Program-made: the position numbers and the translations under genes
Origin: Oscillospiraceae bacterium
GTDB lineage: Bacteria > Bacillota > Clostridia > Oscillospirales > Acutalibacteraceae
NCBI GenBank assembly: GCA_031268405.1
Contig: JAIRXF010000018.1
Coordinates: 1-49,959 of the forward strand
Direction of reading: 5' to 3'
Length of the DNA stretch: 49,959 bases
Shown: piece by piece, positions 25,117-34,264 of the stretch
Layout: each line of letters starts with the position of its first letter
Position numbering within the stretch: the stretch's first letter is position 1
The notes under the pieces: generated by a model
Seen by the model: only the letters and a program-made list of their open reading frames with translations
Databases searched by the model: none
Told to the model about the DNA's origin: nothing

Positions 25117-25233
25117 AGCATTTTAACTCCGTTCGTTTTTAATTTTTCAATATATTTTAGTTGGAAAATCTTTTATAAAACAAATTTAAAAAATTTTTAC
25201 AATGCGTTAGTAAAAATTTTTGCTACTTTTTTA

Positions 25234-26217
25234 TTATTTTTCTTTTTTTTTCTGAGGACTTTGGGGGCTGTTAACATGAAATGGAACGTCGGGAATTCCG
25301 GGTGTTGGTTCATAATCTTCTTCCAAAAAAAATTTAATAGACTTTGAAGAATTTCTAACATTTCGAGCAAGGCCCTTGAAATTTAACGCTTTAAGATGCA
25401 AATTGAAAATATAAAGATTCTTCATTATTTTTACTTTTTTAGTGTAGCGGCTGATGGGTTTTTTGTAAAGTTCATATTTTTCATGTTGTTGTAAAAAATT
25501 TAAAATTGAACCATAAGATCTAACAAAATCGTCTATTTTATCTGCGTTCATAGATCTTAAAATACTTCCTTTTCTTTGAGTGTAGTAGTACAGTGGTTTA
25601 CTTGTAATGGCGATTTTGTTTGCGAAATAAAAGAGTTGGGGTACGGTTGCGATATCTTCAAAATATAGTTTTTCAAATTTTATATTATTATCTATAAAAA
25701 GTGATCTTTTATATAATTTGTTCCAAGCAAAGCTGTGTAAAGTGTTTGCAGAAATTAATTTTTTGAGTGCGTTTTCTGAAGCGTAAATAGATTTTATGGG
25801 GCGCAGAGGATAACAAATTTTTAATTTGCTTTCCGGAAAATACAAAAAGTAATTGCAATAAGCAATATCTGCATTGTGTTTTTTCATTAAATTATGTAGA
25901 CGCTCTAAAAATTTTGGATGAACATAGTCATCGCTGTCGATAAAAGAAATATAATCGCCTCTTGCAATTTCAAGTCCTTTATTACGAGCTTCTGAAAGTC
26001 CTCCGTTTTTTTTATTTATGAGAATAAAATTTTTATTAAATGAAGCAAAACTTTCAGCTATTTTTCCACTGGAATCTCTAGATCCGTCATTAACAAGAAT
26101 AACCTCTGTGTCCTTAAACGTTTGATTAATTATAGAGTTAAGACATTTGGGCAAAAATTTTTCAACGTTGTAAACGGGTACAATAACGCTAATTTTGGGA
26201 GTTTTTTTATCAGACAA
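25234..26217 (-). CDS. Family 2 glycosyltransferase (paralogue A)
   Basis: A 327-residue GT-A fold glycosyltransferase of family GT2. The N-terminus reads ISVIVPVYNVEKFLPKCL, followed by VILVNDGSRDSS (nucleotide binding), KNGGLSEARNKGL and the metal-binding FIDSDDYVHP near residue 90. The C-terminal half is lineage-specific and ends in a Pro/Lys-rich tail. It has no membrane helix. TTG 26215-26217 follows GAGGGGG by 8 nt. It is a clear paralogue of the next gene upstream. Acceptor and sugar are unknown; the neighbouring gpsA and flippase-like genes suggest a glycolipid or glycerol-based surface polymer. Confidence 0.92.
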   Translation of the reverse strand: MSDKKTPKISVIVPVYNVEKFLPKCLNSIINQTFKDTEVILVNDGSRDSSGKIAESFASFNKNFILINKKNGGLSEARNKGLEIARGDYISFIDSDDYVHPKFLERLHNLMKKHNADIAYCNYFLYFPESKLKICYPLRPIKSIYASENALKKLISANTLHSFAWNKLYKRSLFIDNNIKFEKLYFEDIATVPQLFYFANKIAITSKPLYYYTQRKGSILRSMNADKIDDFVRSYGSILNFLQQHEKYELYKKPISRYTKKVKIMKNLYIFNLHLKALNFKGLARNVRNSSKSIKFFLEEDYEPTPGIPDVPFHVNSPQSPQKKKEK

Positions 26218-26326
26218 TCTGTTTTCCCCCTCTTATAATTTTTAAGATATTATTGTTAAAACTTAATATTACATCAAAGTGTGTTTTAGATTATTTTTCT
26301 GCAATTTAATTCAAAAATGTAAAAGA

Positions 26327-27307
26327 TCACATTTTACTATTCTGCTCTTTTCGAGGTTCAAAAAGGGGAAATGGTATATTGGGCATACCGGTGGTGGGTT
26401 GATAGTCTTCTTCTAAAAAAAATTTAATAGATTTTGAAGAATTTTTTATATTTTTTGCAAGATTTTTAAAATTAAAAGTTTTAAGATGCAAATTGAATAT
26501 ATATAAATTTGTCATAAGTTTTATTTTTTTTGTGTAAGAATCTATTGATTTTTCATATAAAGAATATTTTCTTTCATTTTCTAAAAAATTTCTTATAGAT
26601 CCAAATGATTTGATATAATCTTCGATTTCATCTGTTTTTATAGATCTTAATGTGCTGCCCTTTCTTTGAGTATAATAGTAAAGGGGCTTGCTTGTAATGG
26701 CAATTTTATCAGAGCGATAAAAAAGTTGAGGAACGATAGCAAGATCTTCAAAACATATGTTCTGAAATTTTATATTATTATCGATAAACAAGCTTTTTTT
26801 GTATAATTTGTTCCAGACAAAGCTTTGAAGTGTTGTGCCAGAGATTAATTTTTTAAGAGCGTGAGAAGAAAAGTGTACAGAAGTTTTTCCTCTAAAGGGA
26901 TAAGAAACTTTTATTTTGGTTTTTGGAAAATAAAAGAAAAAATTACAACAACTTATATCTGCATTATGACTAATGATTAAATTCAAAAGCTTTTCCAGAA
27001 ATTGAGGATGCAAATAATCATCGCTGTCAACGAACGAGATATATTTTCCTCTTGCAATTTCAAGCCCTTTATTACGAGCTTCTGAAAGTCCGCCGTTTTT
27101 TTTATTTATGAGAATAAAATTTTTATTAAGTGAAGCAAAACTTTCAGCTATTTTTCCACTGGAATCTTTAGATCCGTCATTAACAAGAATAACCTCTGTG
27201 TCCTTAAACGTTTGATTAATTATGGAATCAAGACATTTGGGCAAAAATTTTTCCACATTATATATCGGGATAATAATGCTAATTAAGGGGCAATTTTTGT
27301 TAATCAT
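26327..27307 (-). CDS. Family 2 glycosyltransferase (paralogue B)
   Basis: A 326-residue GT2 enzyme with the same layout as paralogue A: IIPIYNVEKFLPKCL, VILVNDGSKDSS, KNGGLSEARNKGL, FVDSDDYLHP. Across residues ~19-86 its DNA is almost identical to paralogue A (about 8 differences in 204 bp), while the rest is clearly more diverged, pointing to gene conversion. ATG 27305-27307 is preferred over TTG 27317-27319 because GAGGGA sits directly upstream of the ATG. The C-terminal tail again ends in a short charged stretch. It lies 13 nt after the flippase-like gene. Confidence 0.92.
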   Translation of the reverse strand: MINKNCPLISIIIPIYNVEKFLPKCLDSIINQTFKDTEVILVNDGSKDSSGKIAESFASLNKNFILINKKNGGLSEARNKGLEIARGKYISFVDSDDYLHPQFLEKLLNLIISHNADISCCNFFFYFPKTKIKVSYPFRGKTSVHFSSHALKKLISGTTLQSFVWNKLYKKSLFIDNNIKFQNICFEDLAIVPQLFYRSDKIAITSKPLYYYTQRKGSTLRSIKTDEIEDYIKSFGSIRNFLENERKYSLYEKSIDSYTKKIKLMTNLYIFNLHLKTFNFKNLAKNIKNSSKSIKFFLEEDYQPTTGMPNIPFPLFEPRKEQNSKM

Positions 27308-27320
27308 AAAATCCCTCAAT

Positions 27321-28355
27321 TTACGTTTTATTTTTTTGTTTTGCCACCCGAGAAAATGGAAAAGAAATAATTAGCGTAAGATAATAAGAAATTAGACGAG
27401 TAATGAGAACAGCAGATTTAATTGTATCTTCGGTAAAGAAAGGTGATAAAAATACGCCCGTTGCTCCTTCAGCTGCGCCCAGAGAACCCGGTGTGGGTAC
27501 TAAAGAAGAGGAGGATACTATAAAAGATTGGGCGCATATTATTTTCATGAAGTTTGCCTTTTCAGATCGAAATGATCTACATACAAAATAGGGAACCGAG
27601 AACATGGATAACAATTGAATTCCGGTTAGCAAGTAGGTTTTTATCATCAAGGGCTTATCTTTAAAAAGCTCATGATTTCCTTTGTAAAAGTCTATCAATC
27701 TCTCGTTAGCTTTTTGGGATTTTGACTCAGAATTTTTTAAAATACGAAATTTTTCGAGAACTTTCAAAATACACGCAATTGATTGTTCGACGAAACTCTT
27801 GTTAAGAGAGAACAACAAAATCCCCAAAATGACAATTGCCTGCACAATAAACCCAATCATGGTGAAGATCCACATAGCTTTATCTAGTTTATTATTAAAA
27901 TAATCAAATCTTATTAAGATCGCAGTGGCGCTGTAAGTGGTAAGAACCGTTTGATACACAAGAAATTTTTGGATGAGAACCGATACAGCGATACCACCGT
28001 CTATATTTTGTTTAGACATCACGTAAACCTGCATTGGTTGACCACCAGTGGAACTTGGAGTTACAGCGGAAAAAAATTGCCCCACCAGCGAAGATTTGAA
28101 CGCTTCTTTAAAGCGATATCTTCCTTCGTTGCTAGCCTTATTGGTAAGGATGTAGATCAAAAACATGTCTATAAAAAGATTTAAAAAATGGGCAAGAACA
28201 GCCACAATAAGCCATTCTTTATCGAGTTCTTTTGAACGTTTGATTAAATCCAAAAGTCCGTGTTCTGAAAAACACAAATAAGCAAATAGTCCAACCACTA
28301 GTACGAAAATTGAAATATTATAAAGTCTTCTTAAACTAAATGTTTTTTCGTTCAC
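27321..28355 (-). CDS. Flippase-like membrane protein (YbhN/lysylphosphatidylglycerol synthase TM family)
   Basis: A 344-residue protein with about seven or eight membrane helices, from the UPF0104/YbhN family that forms the flippase half of MprF and occurs alone beside glycosyltransferases. Conserved features include the segment VGQFFSAVTPSSTGGQPMQVYVM near residue 90-112 and the C-terminal SSSLVPTPGSLGAAEGATG near 290-308. There is no C-terminal MprF synthase domain, so it does not itself make lysyl-phosphatidylglycerol. GTG 28353-28355 follows GGGGG. It is the first gene of the operon flippase-GT2-GT2-gpsA. Confidence 0.88.
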   Translation of the reverse strand: MNEKTFSLRRLYNISIFVLVVGLFAYLCFSEHGLLDLIKRSKELDKEWLIVAVLAHFLNLFIDMFLIYILTNKASNEGRYRFKEAFKSSLVGQFFSAVTPSSTGGQPMQVYVMSKQNIDGGIAVSVLIQKFLVYQTVLTTYSATAILIRFDYFNNKLDKAMWIFTMIGFIVQAIVILGILLFSLNKSFVEQSIACILKVLEKFRILKNSESKSQKANERLIDFYKGNHELFKDKPLMIKTYLLTGIQLLSMFSVPYFVCRSFRSEKANFMKIICAQSFIVSSSSLVPTPGSLGAAEGATGVFLSPFFTEDTIKSAVLITRLISYYLTLIISFPFSRVAKQKNKT

Positions 28356-28488
28356 AATCTAAGCCCCCATAAATTGAAGAAGCAATATTTTAGTTTTTCC
28401 GGCAAAGCAAGGTTAAGGTTATAAAAAAGTGATTTTTGCAGACAGCAGCTTATGAACCTAAATTGAAGAGTGGTTCATCATGATTTCG

Positions 28489-28517
28489 ATTTTACATTAA
28501 GTGATGTGCACTGTCAA
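28489..28517 (-). promoter_or_regulatory. Probable sigma-A promoter for the flippase-GT2-GT2-gpsA operon
   Basis: On the minus strand TTGACA (complement 28512-28517) and TAAAAT (complement 28489-28494) are separated by 17 nt; the -35 is a perfect consensus. The leader is about 127 nt. It is divergent from the rpsB promoter 93 nt away. Confidence 0.7.
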
Positions 28518-28609
28518 ACCACAAAATTTATCGAAATTTTAATATTTATCTTAGATTTTCAATCAAAGGTTTTTTAATCCATCTGTCTCGGATTTTTCTT
28601 GAAATGAGC

Positions 28610-28638
28610 TTGTAATTTACCAATCTGTATGCTAAAAT
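28610..28638 (+). promoter_or_regulatory. Probable sigma-A promoter for rpsB
   Basis: TTGTAA (28610-28615) and TAAAAT (28633-28638) with a 17-nt spacer; the -10 is extended (TGC before it). It leaves a leader of about 90 nt before rpsB. Confidence 0.7.
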
Positions 28639-28734
28639 TACATAAAATACGCGTTGCACTCCGATTGGTGTGGCTTTTGCATACATTTTAGCCATTTATG
28701 TGTAACGAAGGGAAAGAACCAAGGAGGAAGTTTA

Positions 28735-29556
28735 ATGTCGGTAATTTCAATGAAGCAACTTTTAGAGGCGGGTGTTCACTTTGGGCATCAAACAAGAAGA
28801 TGGAACCCCAAAATGTCTGAATATATTTTTGCAGAGCGTAATGGGATTTATATAATAGATCTTCAAAAAACTGCCAGAAAGCTTGAGAAAGCTTATGATT
28901 TTGCACGTAATTTGTCTTCTGAGGGCAAATGTTTGCTGTTTGTTGGAACGAAAAAACAAGCTCAAGACTCCGTTAAAATTGAGGCAGAACGTAGTGGTGC
29001 TTATTTTGTCAACGCTCGTTGGCTTGGTGGTATGCTTACTAATTTTGCGACGATTCGCCGTAGAGTAGACAGATTAAAGCAGCTAAGAACAATGGAAACA
29101 GACGGGACTTTTGAATTGCTACCTAAAAAGGAAGTGATAAAACTTACTCTTGAAATTGAAAGGCTCGAGAAATTTTTGGGCGGAATTAAAGATATGAAGA
29201 AGCTTCCAGGAGCACTTTTTATAATTGATCCAAGAAAAGAACGCATAGCGGTGGCAGAAGCTAGAAAACTTGGCATACCAATAATTGCAATAGTTGATAC
29301 CAATTGTGATCCGGACGAAATTGATTATGTAATACCCGGAAATGACGATGCAATTCGCTCTGTCAAGCTTATATCTTCCATTGTGGCAGATGCTGTATTA
29401 GAGGGTTCACAAATCAATTTGGATGAAAACGAAGACTTGGATGCGGGCGAGAAATTTGAGAATGACGATAAGCCGTTACCGGATGCTTCGGCGAATGCGT
29501 CGACAGGCGATCAAGTTAACGATGAATCACTTTCTAGCGAGCCAAATCTAAGTTAA
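28735..29556 (+). CDS. rpsB: Ribosomal protein S2
   Basis: Small-subunit ribosomal protein S2, which binds late in 30S assembly near the head-platform junction. About 273 residues. It opens [27 protein letters not shown], and has [23 protein letters not shown] and the [28 protein letters not shown] block. A roughly 45-residue acidic, Ser/Asn-rich tail follows residue 228 and is not part of the conserved fold. ATG 28735 follows a near-perfect AAGGAGGAAG; the frame upstream to 28654 is not conserved. As usual, tsf follows. Confidence 0.97.
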   Translation: MSVISMKQLLEAGVHFGHQTRRWNPKMSEYIFAERNGIYIIDLQKTARKLEKAYDFARNLSSEGKCLLFVGTKKQAQDSVKIEAERSGAYFVNARWLGGMLTNFATIRRRVDRLKQLRTMETDGTFELLPKKEVIKLTLEIERLEKFLGGIKDMKKLPGALFIIDPRKERIAVAEARKLGIPIIAIVDTNCDPDEIDYVIPGNDDAIRSVKLISSIVADAVLEGSQINLDENEDLDAGEKFENDDKPLPDASANASTGDQVNDESLSSEPNLS

Positions 29557-29869
29557 AAACAATAGTGTTATTTATTCGAGATGATAGCTTTGTGTTTGTT
29601 GGTTTTTGCTTGAGTTTTATTGCAAATTAATTCGGGTAACATCAAATTTTTAATTTTATAAAAATTTAAATGAAGAGCGTCCATGAAAATGAGTCATTTA
29701 CATTTTTATTTAATTGTGATTTTTGATGAAGAGTATATAGGTTAATTAGAGGTAAATGGCAGTTGGGGATATGTTGTTTGCAGTTTAATTGAATTGTGTG
29801 TTTTTGATAAAGTGTGTATAAACTTATCGGAGAAAATTTTATGAAAAATATTGAGCAGAAGGTGAGAAA
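29557..29869. other. Long rpsB-tsf spacer with an imperfect direct repeat
   Basis: 313 nt, longer than the typical rpsB-tsf gap. Two related segments, about 29714-29750 and 29792-29825, share the pattern AATTGTG-TTTTTGAT-AAG-GTGTATA. An 11-codon frame including its stop (29841-29873) begins at an ATG behind CGGAG and overlaps the tsf ATG (ATGA-type); it may help translation of tsf but is too short to call a gene. A similar ACTTATCGGA segment precedes pyrH. Confidence 0.35.
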
Positions 29870-30733
29870 ATGAATATCACAGCACAAGATGTTAAAGCGT
29901 TGAGAGAAAAAACCGGATGCGGCATGATGGATTGCAAAAAAGCTCTTGTTGAAGCTAATGGAGATGCACAAACAGCTATAGATATATTAAGAAAAAAGGG
30001 TTTAGATGCCTCCGCTAAGAAGTCGGGAAGAGTTGCTAGCGAGGGTGTTGCGATGGCAATTACAAATGACGATAACACCGTCGGTGTTTGTATAGAGGTT
30101 AATTCAGAGACAGATTTTGTGGCGAAAAATTCTAAATTTTTAGAATTTGTGAAAATTTGTGCTGAAACCGTAATGCATTCAAACCCTTTGAATTTAGAAG
30201 AATTACTTGCCACCAAAGCATACAGAGAGGATAAAAAAATTGATGATCTTTTAAAAGAAAATATTTTGGTTATAGGAGAAAATATAAAAATTCGTAGATT
30301 TGAACGTTTTGAAGGTGCCGTTTCTACCTATGTTCATGCAAGTGGCCGTATGGCTTCTTTGGTAGTGTTTAATGTTTCTTCAGAGTTTATTAGCAACGAT
30401 GAGTTCAAAACGTTTTCTAACGATATAGCGATGCATGTAGTTGCGGCTAATCCTCTATATATTGATAGACATTCTATTTCGCAAAGTATTATCGATCACG
30501 AAAAAAAGATTTTTTCAGAACAAATCGCGAAAGAGGGAAAGCCAGAAAGTATAGCCCAAAAAATAGCCGAGGGCAGAATGGGGAAATTTTACGAAGAGAA
30601 CTGTTTGTTAGAGCAGCCTTTTGTAAAAGATACCAAGATTTCGGTTGGCTCTTATATAAAAAGTGTTTCAGAAAATCTTGCTACTAATTTGAGCGTAAAG
30701 TCGTTTGTAAGATACGAAAAAGGCGGACAATAG
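29870..30733 (+). CDS. tsf: Translation elongation factor Ts
   Basis: EF-Ts recycles EF-Tu by catalysing GDP release. The protein is 287 residues. The N-terminal UBA-like domain contains VKALREKTGCGMMDCKKAL and DAQTAIDILRKKGL; the core has the SETDFVAKN motif near residues 81-89 and a second half with SGRMASLVVF, AMHVVAANP and EQPFVKD. AAGGTGAG precedes ATG 29870. It lies in the conserved rpsB-tsf-pyrH-frr order. Confidence 0.97.
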   Translation: MNITAQDVKALREKTGCGMMDCKKALVEANGDAQTAIDILRKKGLDASAKKSGRVASEGVAMAITNDDNTVGVCIEVNSETDFVAKNSKFLEFVKICAETVMHSNPLNLEELLATKAYREDKKIDDLLKENILVIGENIKIRRFERFEGAVSTYVHASGRMASLVVFNVSSEFISNDEFKTFSNDIAMHVVAANPLYIDRHSISQSIIDHEKKIFSEQIAKEGKPESIAQKIAEGRMGKFYEENCLLEQPFVKDTKISVGSYIKSVSENLATNLSVKSFVRYEKGGQ

Positions 30734-30853
30734 GAGTTTTGTTTAAAATTTAATCTGTTTATCAACTTATCGGAAAAAGAATTTTGTTGGTTTTTGAATT
30801 TTAGCTAATTGGTGGCGTAGTTGCATAAATATTTTGGATTGGTTGTGGTTATT

Positions 30854-31561
30854 TTGAAGCCTAGATATCGTAGAATTTTGTTAAAATTGAGTGGTGAGGC
30901 TTTATCTGGAGAAAAAGATCATGGAATTGATTTTCCTACGGTTCTAAATATATGCAAGGCTATAAATGAATGCTGCAAACTTGGCGTTCAAATCGGAATT
31001 GTTGTTGGCGGTGGAAATTTTTTAAGAGGTCACACTAGCTCGGAGTTGGATCGCACCAGAGCGGATCATATGGGTATGCTTGCTACTACAATAAATTCGT
31101 TGGGAATTGCTAGTATGCTTGAAAAACTGGGTGTGATTGTACGTGTTCAAACAGCCGTTTCTATGAGGCAGTTTGCAGAGCCTTATATTCGCAATAAAGC
31201 ATTAAGCCACATGACCAAGGGAAGAGTTGTTGTTTTTGCTTGTGGCACAGGGAATCCTTTTTTTTCGACCGATACAGCAGCTTCGCTGCGTGCTGCCGAA
31301 GTTGATGCAAATATAGTTTTAAAAGCAACTACGGTTGATGGTGTTTATGATAGTGATCCCAAACTCAATAAAAATGCTGTAAAATATCAAGCTGTGTCTT
31401 TCCAAGATGTTTTGAGCAAGAATTTAGGTTTTATGGATAGTACCGCAGCATCTCTTTGTAGAGACAACAAAATACCAGTTCTTGTTTTTAGCATAAAAGA
31501 ACCTAATAATATAGTCAGAGCGGTATGCGAAGAGAATATAGGAACGCTTGTAAAAAATTGA
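30854..31561 (+). CDS. pyrH: UMP kinase
   Basis: PyrH phosphorylates UMP to UDP, feeding RNA, sugar-nucleotide and peptidoglycan precursor synthesis. It is an amino-acid-kinase-fold protein of about 235 residues. Recognisable are RILLKLSGEALSGE, VVGGGNFLRG, RADHMGMLATTINSL, ACGTGNPFFSTDTAA and KATTVDGVYDSDPK. The start is uncertain. TTG 30854 gives the standard MKPRYRRILLKLSGE; the preceding GGTTGTGG is a weak Shine-Dalgarno, and TTG 30821 would add 11 residues. Even with the translocase importing nucleotides, UMP to UDP conversion is kept. Confidence 0.95.
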   Translation: MKPRYRRILLKLSGEALSGEKDHGIDFPTVLNICKAINECCKLGVQIGIVVGGGNFLRGHTSSELDRTRADHMGMLATTINSLGIASMLEKLGVIVRVQTAVSMRQFAEPYIRNKALSHMTKGRVVVFACGTGNPFFSTDTAASLRAAEVDANIVLKATTVDGVYDSDPKLNKNAVKYQAVSFQDVLSKNLGFMDSTAASLCRDNKIPVLVFSIKEPNNIVRAVCEENIGTLVKN

Positions 31562-31633
31562 TTTTTAGCCTGGCTAACATATCATCGTAATCCTACTGCA
31601 GTGAGTGAGTTGGTTTTAAGGGAGGGTTTACCT

Positions 31634-32188
31634 GTGAATGAAGTATTAAAAGATGCTGAAAGTCGTATGAAAAAAGCTGTTGATATTTTATTGAGCGAAT
31701 ATTCTCAAATTAATGCAGGGCGAGCGACTCCAAATTTGCTCGATAAAATAATAGTTGATTACTATGGAACACAAACGAAAATTGCTCAGTTAGCGAGTAT
31801 TTGTGTTGTTCAATCAAGCACGTTGGTTATTCAACCGTTTGATGCTTCAATTTGTCAGAACATAGTAAAGGCCATAAATTCTTCTGATCTTGGAGTTAAT
31901 CCACAAAATGACGGAAAAACAATAAGAGTAAATTTTCCTCCACCAACCGAAGAGAGAAGGCTGAAAATAGCAAAAGAAATATCAAAGATTTCAGAAGATA
32001 CCAAAATTTCAATCAGAAATATTCGGCGGGACGCCATGGATAAACTCAAAAAACTAAACAAAGATTCTGTTATAACTCAAGATGTTTTAAACAAAGGTTC
32101 TTCTAAGGTACAAGATTTGACCGATAAATACGTTAAAGAAGTTGATGGTGTTTTAAAAGGCAAACAGCAGGAAATTTTAAAAGTGTAA
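31634..32188 (+). CDS. frr: Ribosome recycling factor
   Basis: RRF splits the post-termination ribosome together with EF-G. The protein is 184 residues, the usual length. It shows INAGRATPNLLDKIIVDYYG near 30-50, the GKTIRVNFPPPTEERR block near 99-114 and the helical RNIRRDAMDKLKK region. GTG 31634 lies 7 nt after AAGGGAGGG; the alternative GTG 31601 has no Shine-Dalgarno. It continues the rpsB-tsf-pyrH order. Confidence 0.97.
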   Translation: MNEVLKDAESRMKKAVDILLSEYSQINAGRATPNLLDKIIVDYYGTQTKIAQLASICVVQSSTLVIQPFDASICQNIVKAINSSDLGVNPQNDGKTIRVNFPPPTEERRLKIAKEISKISEDTKISIRNIRRDAMDKLKKLNKDSVITQDVLNKGSSKVQDLTDKYVKEVDGVLKGKQQEILKV

Positions 32189-32266
32189 GTAGAAAATTGT
32201 CAATTTTTTTAAAAAACAATAAGATGATAGTGTATGTATTTCTATTTTGTATTTTGAATAGAAGTT

Positions 32267-33016
32267 ATGGTAATTGAATGTATGAGATCAAAATTTAATT
32301 TAAAATCAAACCCACCAGGCCATGTTGCCATAATCATGGATGGGAATGGCAGATGGGCTAAAGAGAGACTTATGACTAGATCATTGGGTCATAAGTTTGG
32401 AGCAGAAAACTTTAAAAGCATAACAAGATATTGTGGTAGCCTTGGTATTAAATATTTGACTGTTTTTGCTTTTTCGACAGAAAATTGGAAGAGATCATCC
32501 AAAGAAGTTGATTTTATTATGGGACTTTTTGAAGAATATCTTAATAAATCTCTAGAAAAATTTCTCCACGAGAATTTTAGGGTGATTTTTTTGGGAGACA
32601 AGAATGGATTTCCCTCAAAAATAAGAGATCTTATAAATCGCGCAGAAAATGAAACTCAAAAATGCACAGGAATGGTTTTAAATATTGCAGCAAATTATGG
32701 AAGTAAGGCCGAGATTACCAGCGCTGTAAAAGTGATTGCTCAAAAAGTTAAAAATGATCAAATTAGCATTGACGAAATAGATGAAACATTGATTTCTAAT
32801 AATCTTTATACTTCAAATCAACCCGAAGTTGATTTGGTTATACGAACAGGGGGAGAAAAACGTGTTTCGAATTTTTTGTTTTGGCAATCGGCTTATGCGG
32901 AGTACATATTTACAGATGTGTTGTGGCCAGATTTTGATTCAAAGTGCATGGATCGAGCATTAAAAGAATTTTCTTCAAGAAAAAGACGCTTTGGAGGGAT
33001 GACTGTTGACAGTTAA
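32267..33016 (+). CDS. uppS: Undecaprenyl diphosphate synthase (isoprenyl transferase)
   Basis: UppS condenses isopentenyl diphosphate onto farnesyl diphosphate, making the C55 carrier used for peptidoglycan. The 249-residue protein has the catalytic Asp25 in HVAIIMDGNGRWA, the FAFSTENWKR block near 67-76, and the C-terminal LVIRTGGEKRVSNFLFWQS and AYAEYIFTD blocks. ATG 32267 has only a weak Shine-Dalgarno; ATG 32282 is a possible alternative. The last 11 nt overlap cdsA, so the two are translationally coupled. In the window uppP provides recycling of the same lipid. Confidence 0.95.
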   Translation: MVIECMRSKFNLKSNPPGHVAIIMDGNGRWAKERLMTRSLGHKFGAENFKSITRYCGSLGIKYLTVFAFSTENWKRSSKEVDFIMGLFEEYLNKSLEKFLHENFRVIFLGDKNGFPSKIRDLINRAENETQKCTGMVLNIAANYGSKAEITSAVKVIAQKVKNDQISIDEIDETLISNNLYTSNQPEVDLVIRTGGEKRVSNFLFWQSAYAEYIFTDVLWPDFDSKCMDRALKEFSSRKRRFGGMTVDS

Positions 33017-33836
33017 GACGTTGTCAGGGATAATAGGAGCGTGTTTTATTATCGTTATTCTTATCTTTGATCAAAGTGTCCCCATGTTGCTGAATATTTT
33101 GGTAGGATTTGTATGTTTGATGTCGATACACGAGATTTTTACGGCCTTACATTTAAAAAAGAAATACCTATTAAGCGTGCCGAGTTATATTTTTGCATCA
33201 TTATTGCCAGTCATTGGAGGGTATGAAACCAGGTGGCAATTTTTTTGTTATATGTACACCCTAATAACAGTTGGAGTTATTTTATTTAAAAATAAATATT
33301 TAAAATTCAAAGATGTTTTGATGATATATAGTATGACGGTTTTTATTCCGTTTTCACTAATGACATTGATTAGATTACGGGATTTTGGCGGAAAAGTCGG
33401 AAGTTTTTATGTATTGGTGGCTTTTGGAATTTCATGGATTTCTGATACTGGTGCGTATTTTGGGGGAAATTTTTTAGGAAAACAAAGACTTTGCCCCGAG
33501 ATTAGTCCCAAAAAAACTGTTGAGGGAGCTGTAAGTGGTAGTGTAAGTTGTGTTATTTTTATGATTTTGATAGCTTTGATTTTTGAAAATTTCATTGCGA
33601 ATAAAACATTAAGCATTAATTATATTGTATTTACGGTTATATGTATATTGGGTTCTTTGATAGCTGTAATGGGAGATTTGTTCTTTTCTTGGGTAAAAAG
33701 AGGTTGCAGAATAAAAGATTTTGGGGACGTAATGCCCGGTCATGGAGGAATTCTGGATCGATTTGATAGTGTTATTTTTGTGGCGCCGTTTGTTTATTTT
33801 GTGGTAAAAATTTTTGATATCTTAAATTTTGTTTGA
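33006..33836 (+). CDS. cdsA: Phosphatidate cytidylyltransferase
   Basis: CdsA activates phosphatidic acid with CTP to CDP-diacylglycerol, the precursor of membrane phospholipids. It has 276 residues and about eight membrane helices. The PROSITE-type signature is complete near 231-258: SWVKRGCRIKDFG, then PGHGGILDRFDS. ISPKKTVEGA lies near 167. TTG 33006 follows GGAGGG inside the end of uppS. In many Firmicutes dxr and rseP come next; neither is present, and the following region contains a broken frame. Confidence 0.94.
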   Translation: MTVKTLSGIIGACFIIVILIFDQSVPMLLNILVGFVCLMSIHEIFTALHLKKKYLLSVPSYIFASLLPVIGGYETRWQFFCYMYTLITVGVILFKNKYLKFKDVLMIYSMTVFIPFSLMTLIRLRDFGGKVGSFYVLVAFGISWISDTGAYFGGNFLGKQRLCPEISPKKTVEGAVSGSVSCVIFMILIALIFENFIANKTLSINYIVFTVICILGSLIAVMGDLFFSWVKRGCRIKDFGDVMPGHGGILDRFDSVIFVAPFVYFVVKIFDILNFV

Positions 33837-33858
33837 TCGGAATTTTCTGTGAAAATAA

Positions 33859-34008
33859 ATTTACAAGACGATCCCAAGAGATTACGATGCCTTTAGCTCT
33901 TTGTACAAGCAAGAGGATTTGAATTTCTATGACGCGATGAGAAATTAGGGACTTGAATATAGTCCGGGTAAGCGCAAAGCAATGTTGTTACTGAGTAAAT
34001 ACATGTGA
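33859..34008 (+). pseudogene. Possible gene remnant with an in-frame stop
   Basis: Downstream of cdsA a frame reads on for 50 codons with one TAG (33946-33948) and then ends at TGA 34006-34008. Its composition (for example SSLYKQEDLNFYDAM before the TAG and GLEYSPGKRKAMLLLSKYM after it) is richer than the surrounding AT spacer and looks like real protein. I do not recognise the family. The rest of the 428-nt gap holds only a short GCGAGCAAA direct repeat near 34026 and the ybeY promoter. Confidence 0.3.
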
Positions 34009-34150
34009 GTAAGCGTCAATTAAAGCGAGCAAAGCGAGCAAAATTTTAACTTGATACAATTCATAATTTTTTATCCCTTAAAATGATTACATTGAAGTGT
34101 TATGTGACAAGGTATTTTGTTTTATTAAATGTGTTGTTTGCAAGTTTAAT

Positions 34151-34179
34151 TTGACATAAATGCAATCGTGTTATAAAAT
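34151..34179 (+). promoter_or_regulatory. Probable sigma-A promoter for ybeY
   Basis: TTGACA (34151-34156, perfect consensus) and TAAAAT (34174-34179) are 17 nt apart. It leaves a leader of about 80 nt and probably also serves the Sua5-type gene downstream. Confidence 0.7.
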
Positions 34180-34264
34180 CCAGAGTGAGATTGTAAGTGT
34201 ATATTGATCTTAATTTGATTACATAGGTAGTGGGGTTTGTTGTTTTGGAGGAGAAAAGCTTTTT

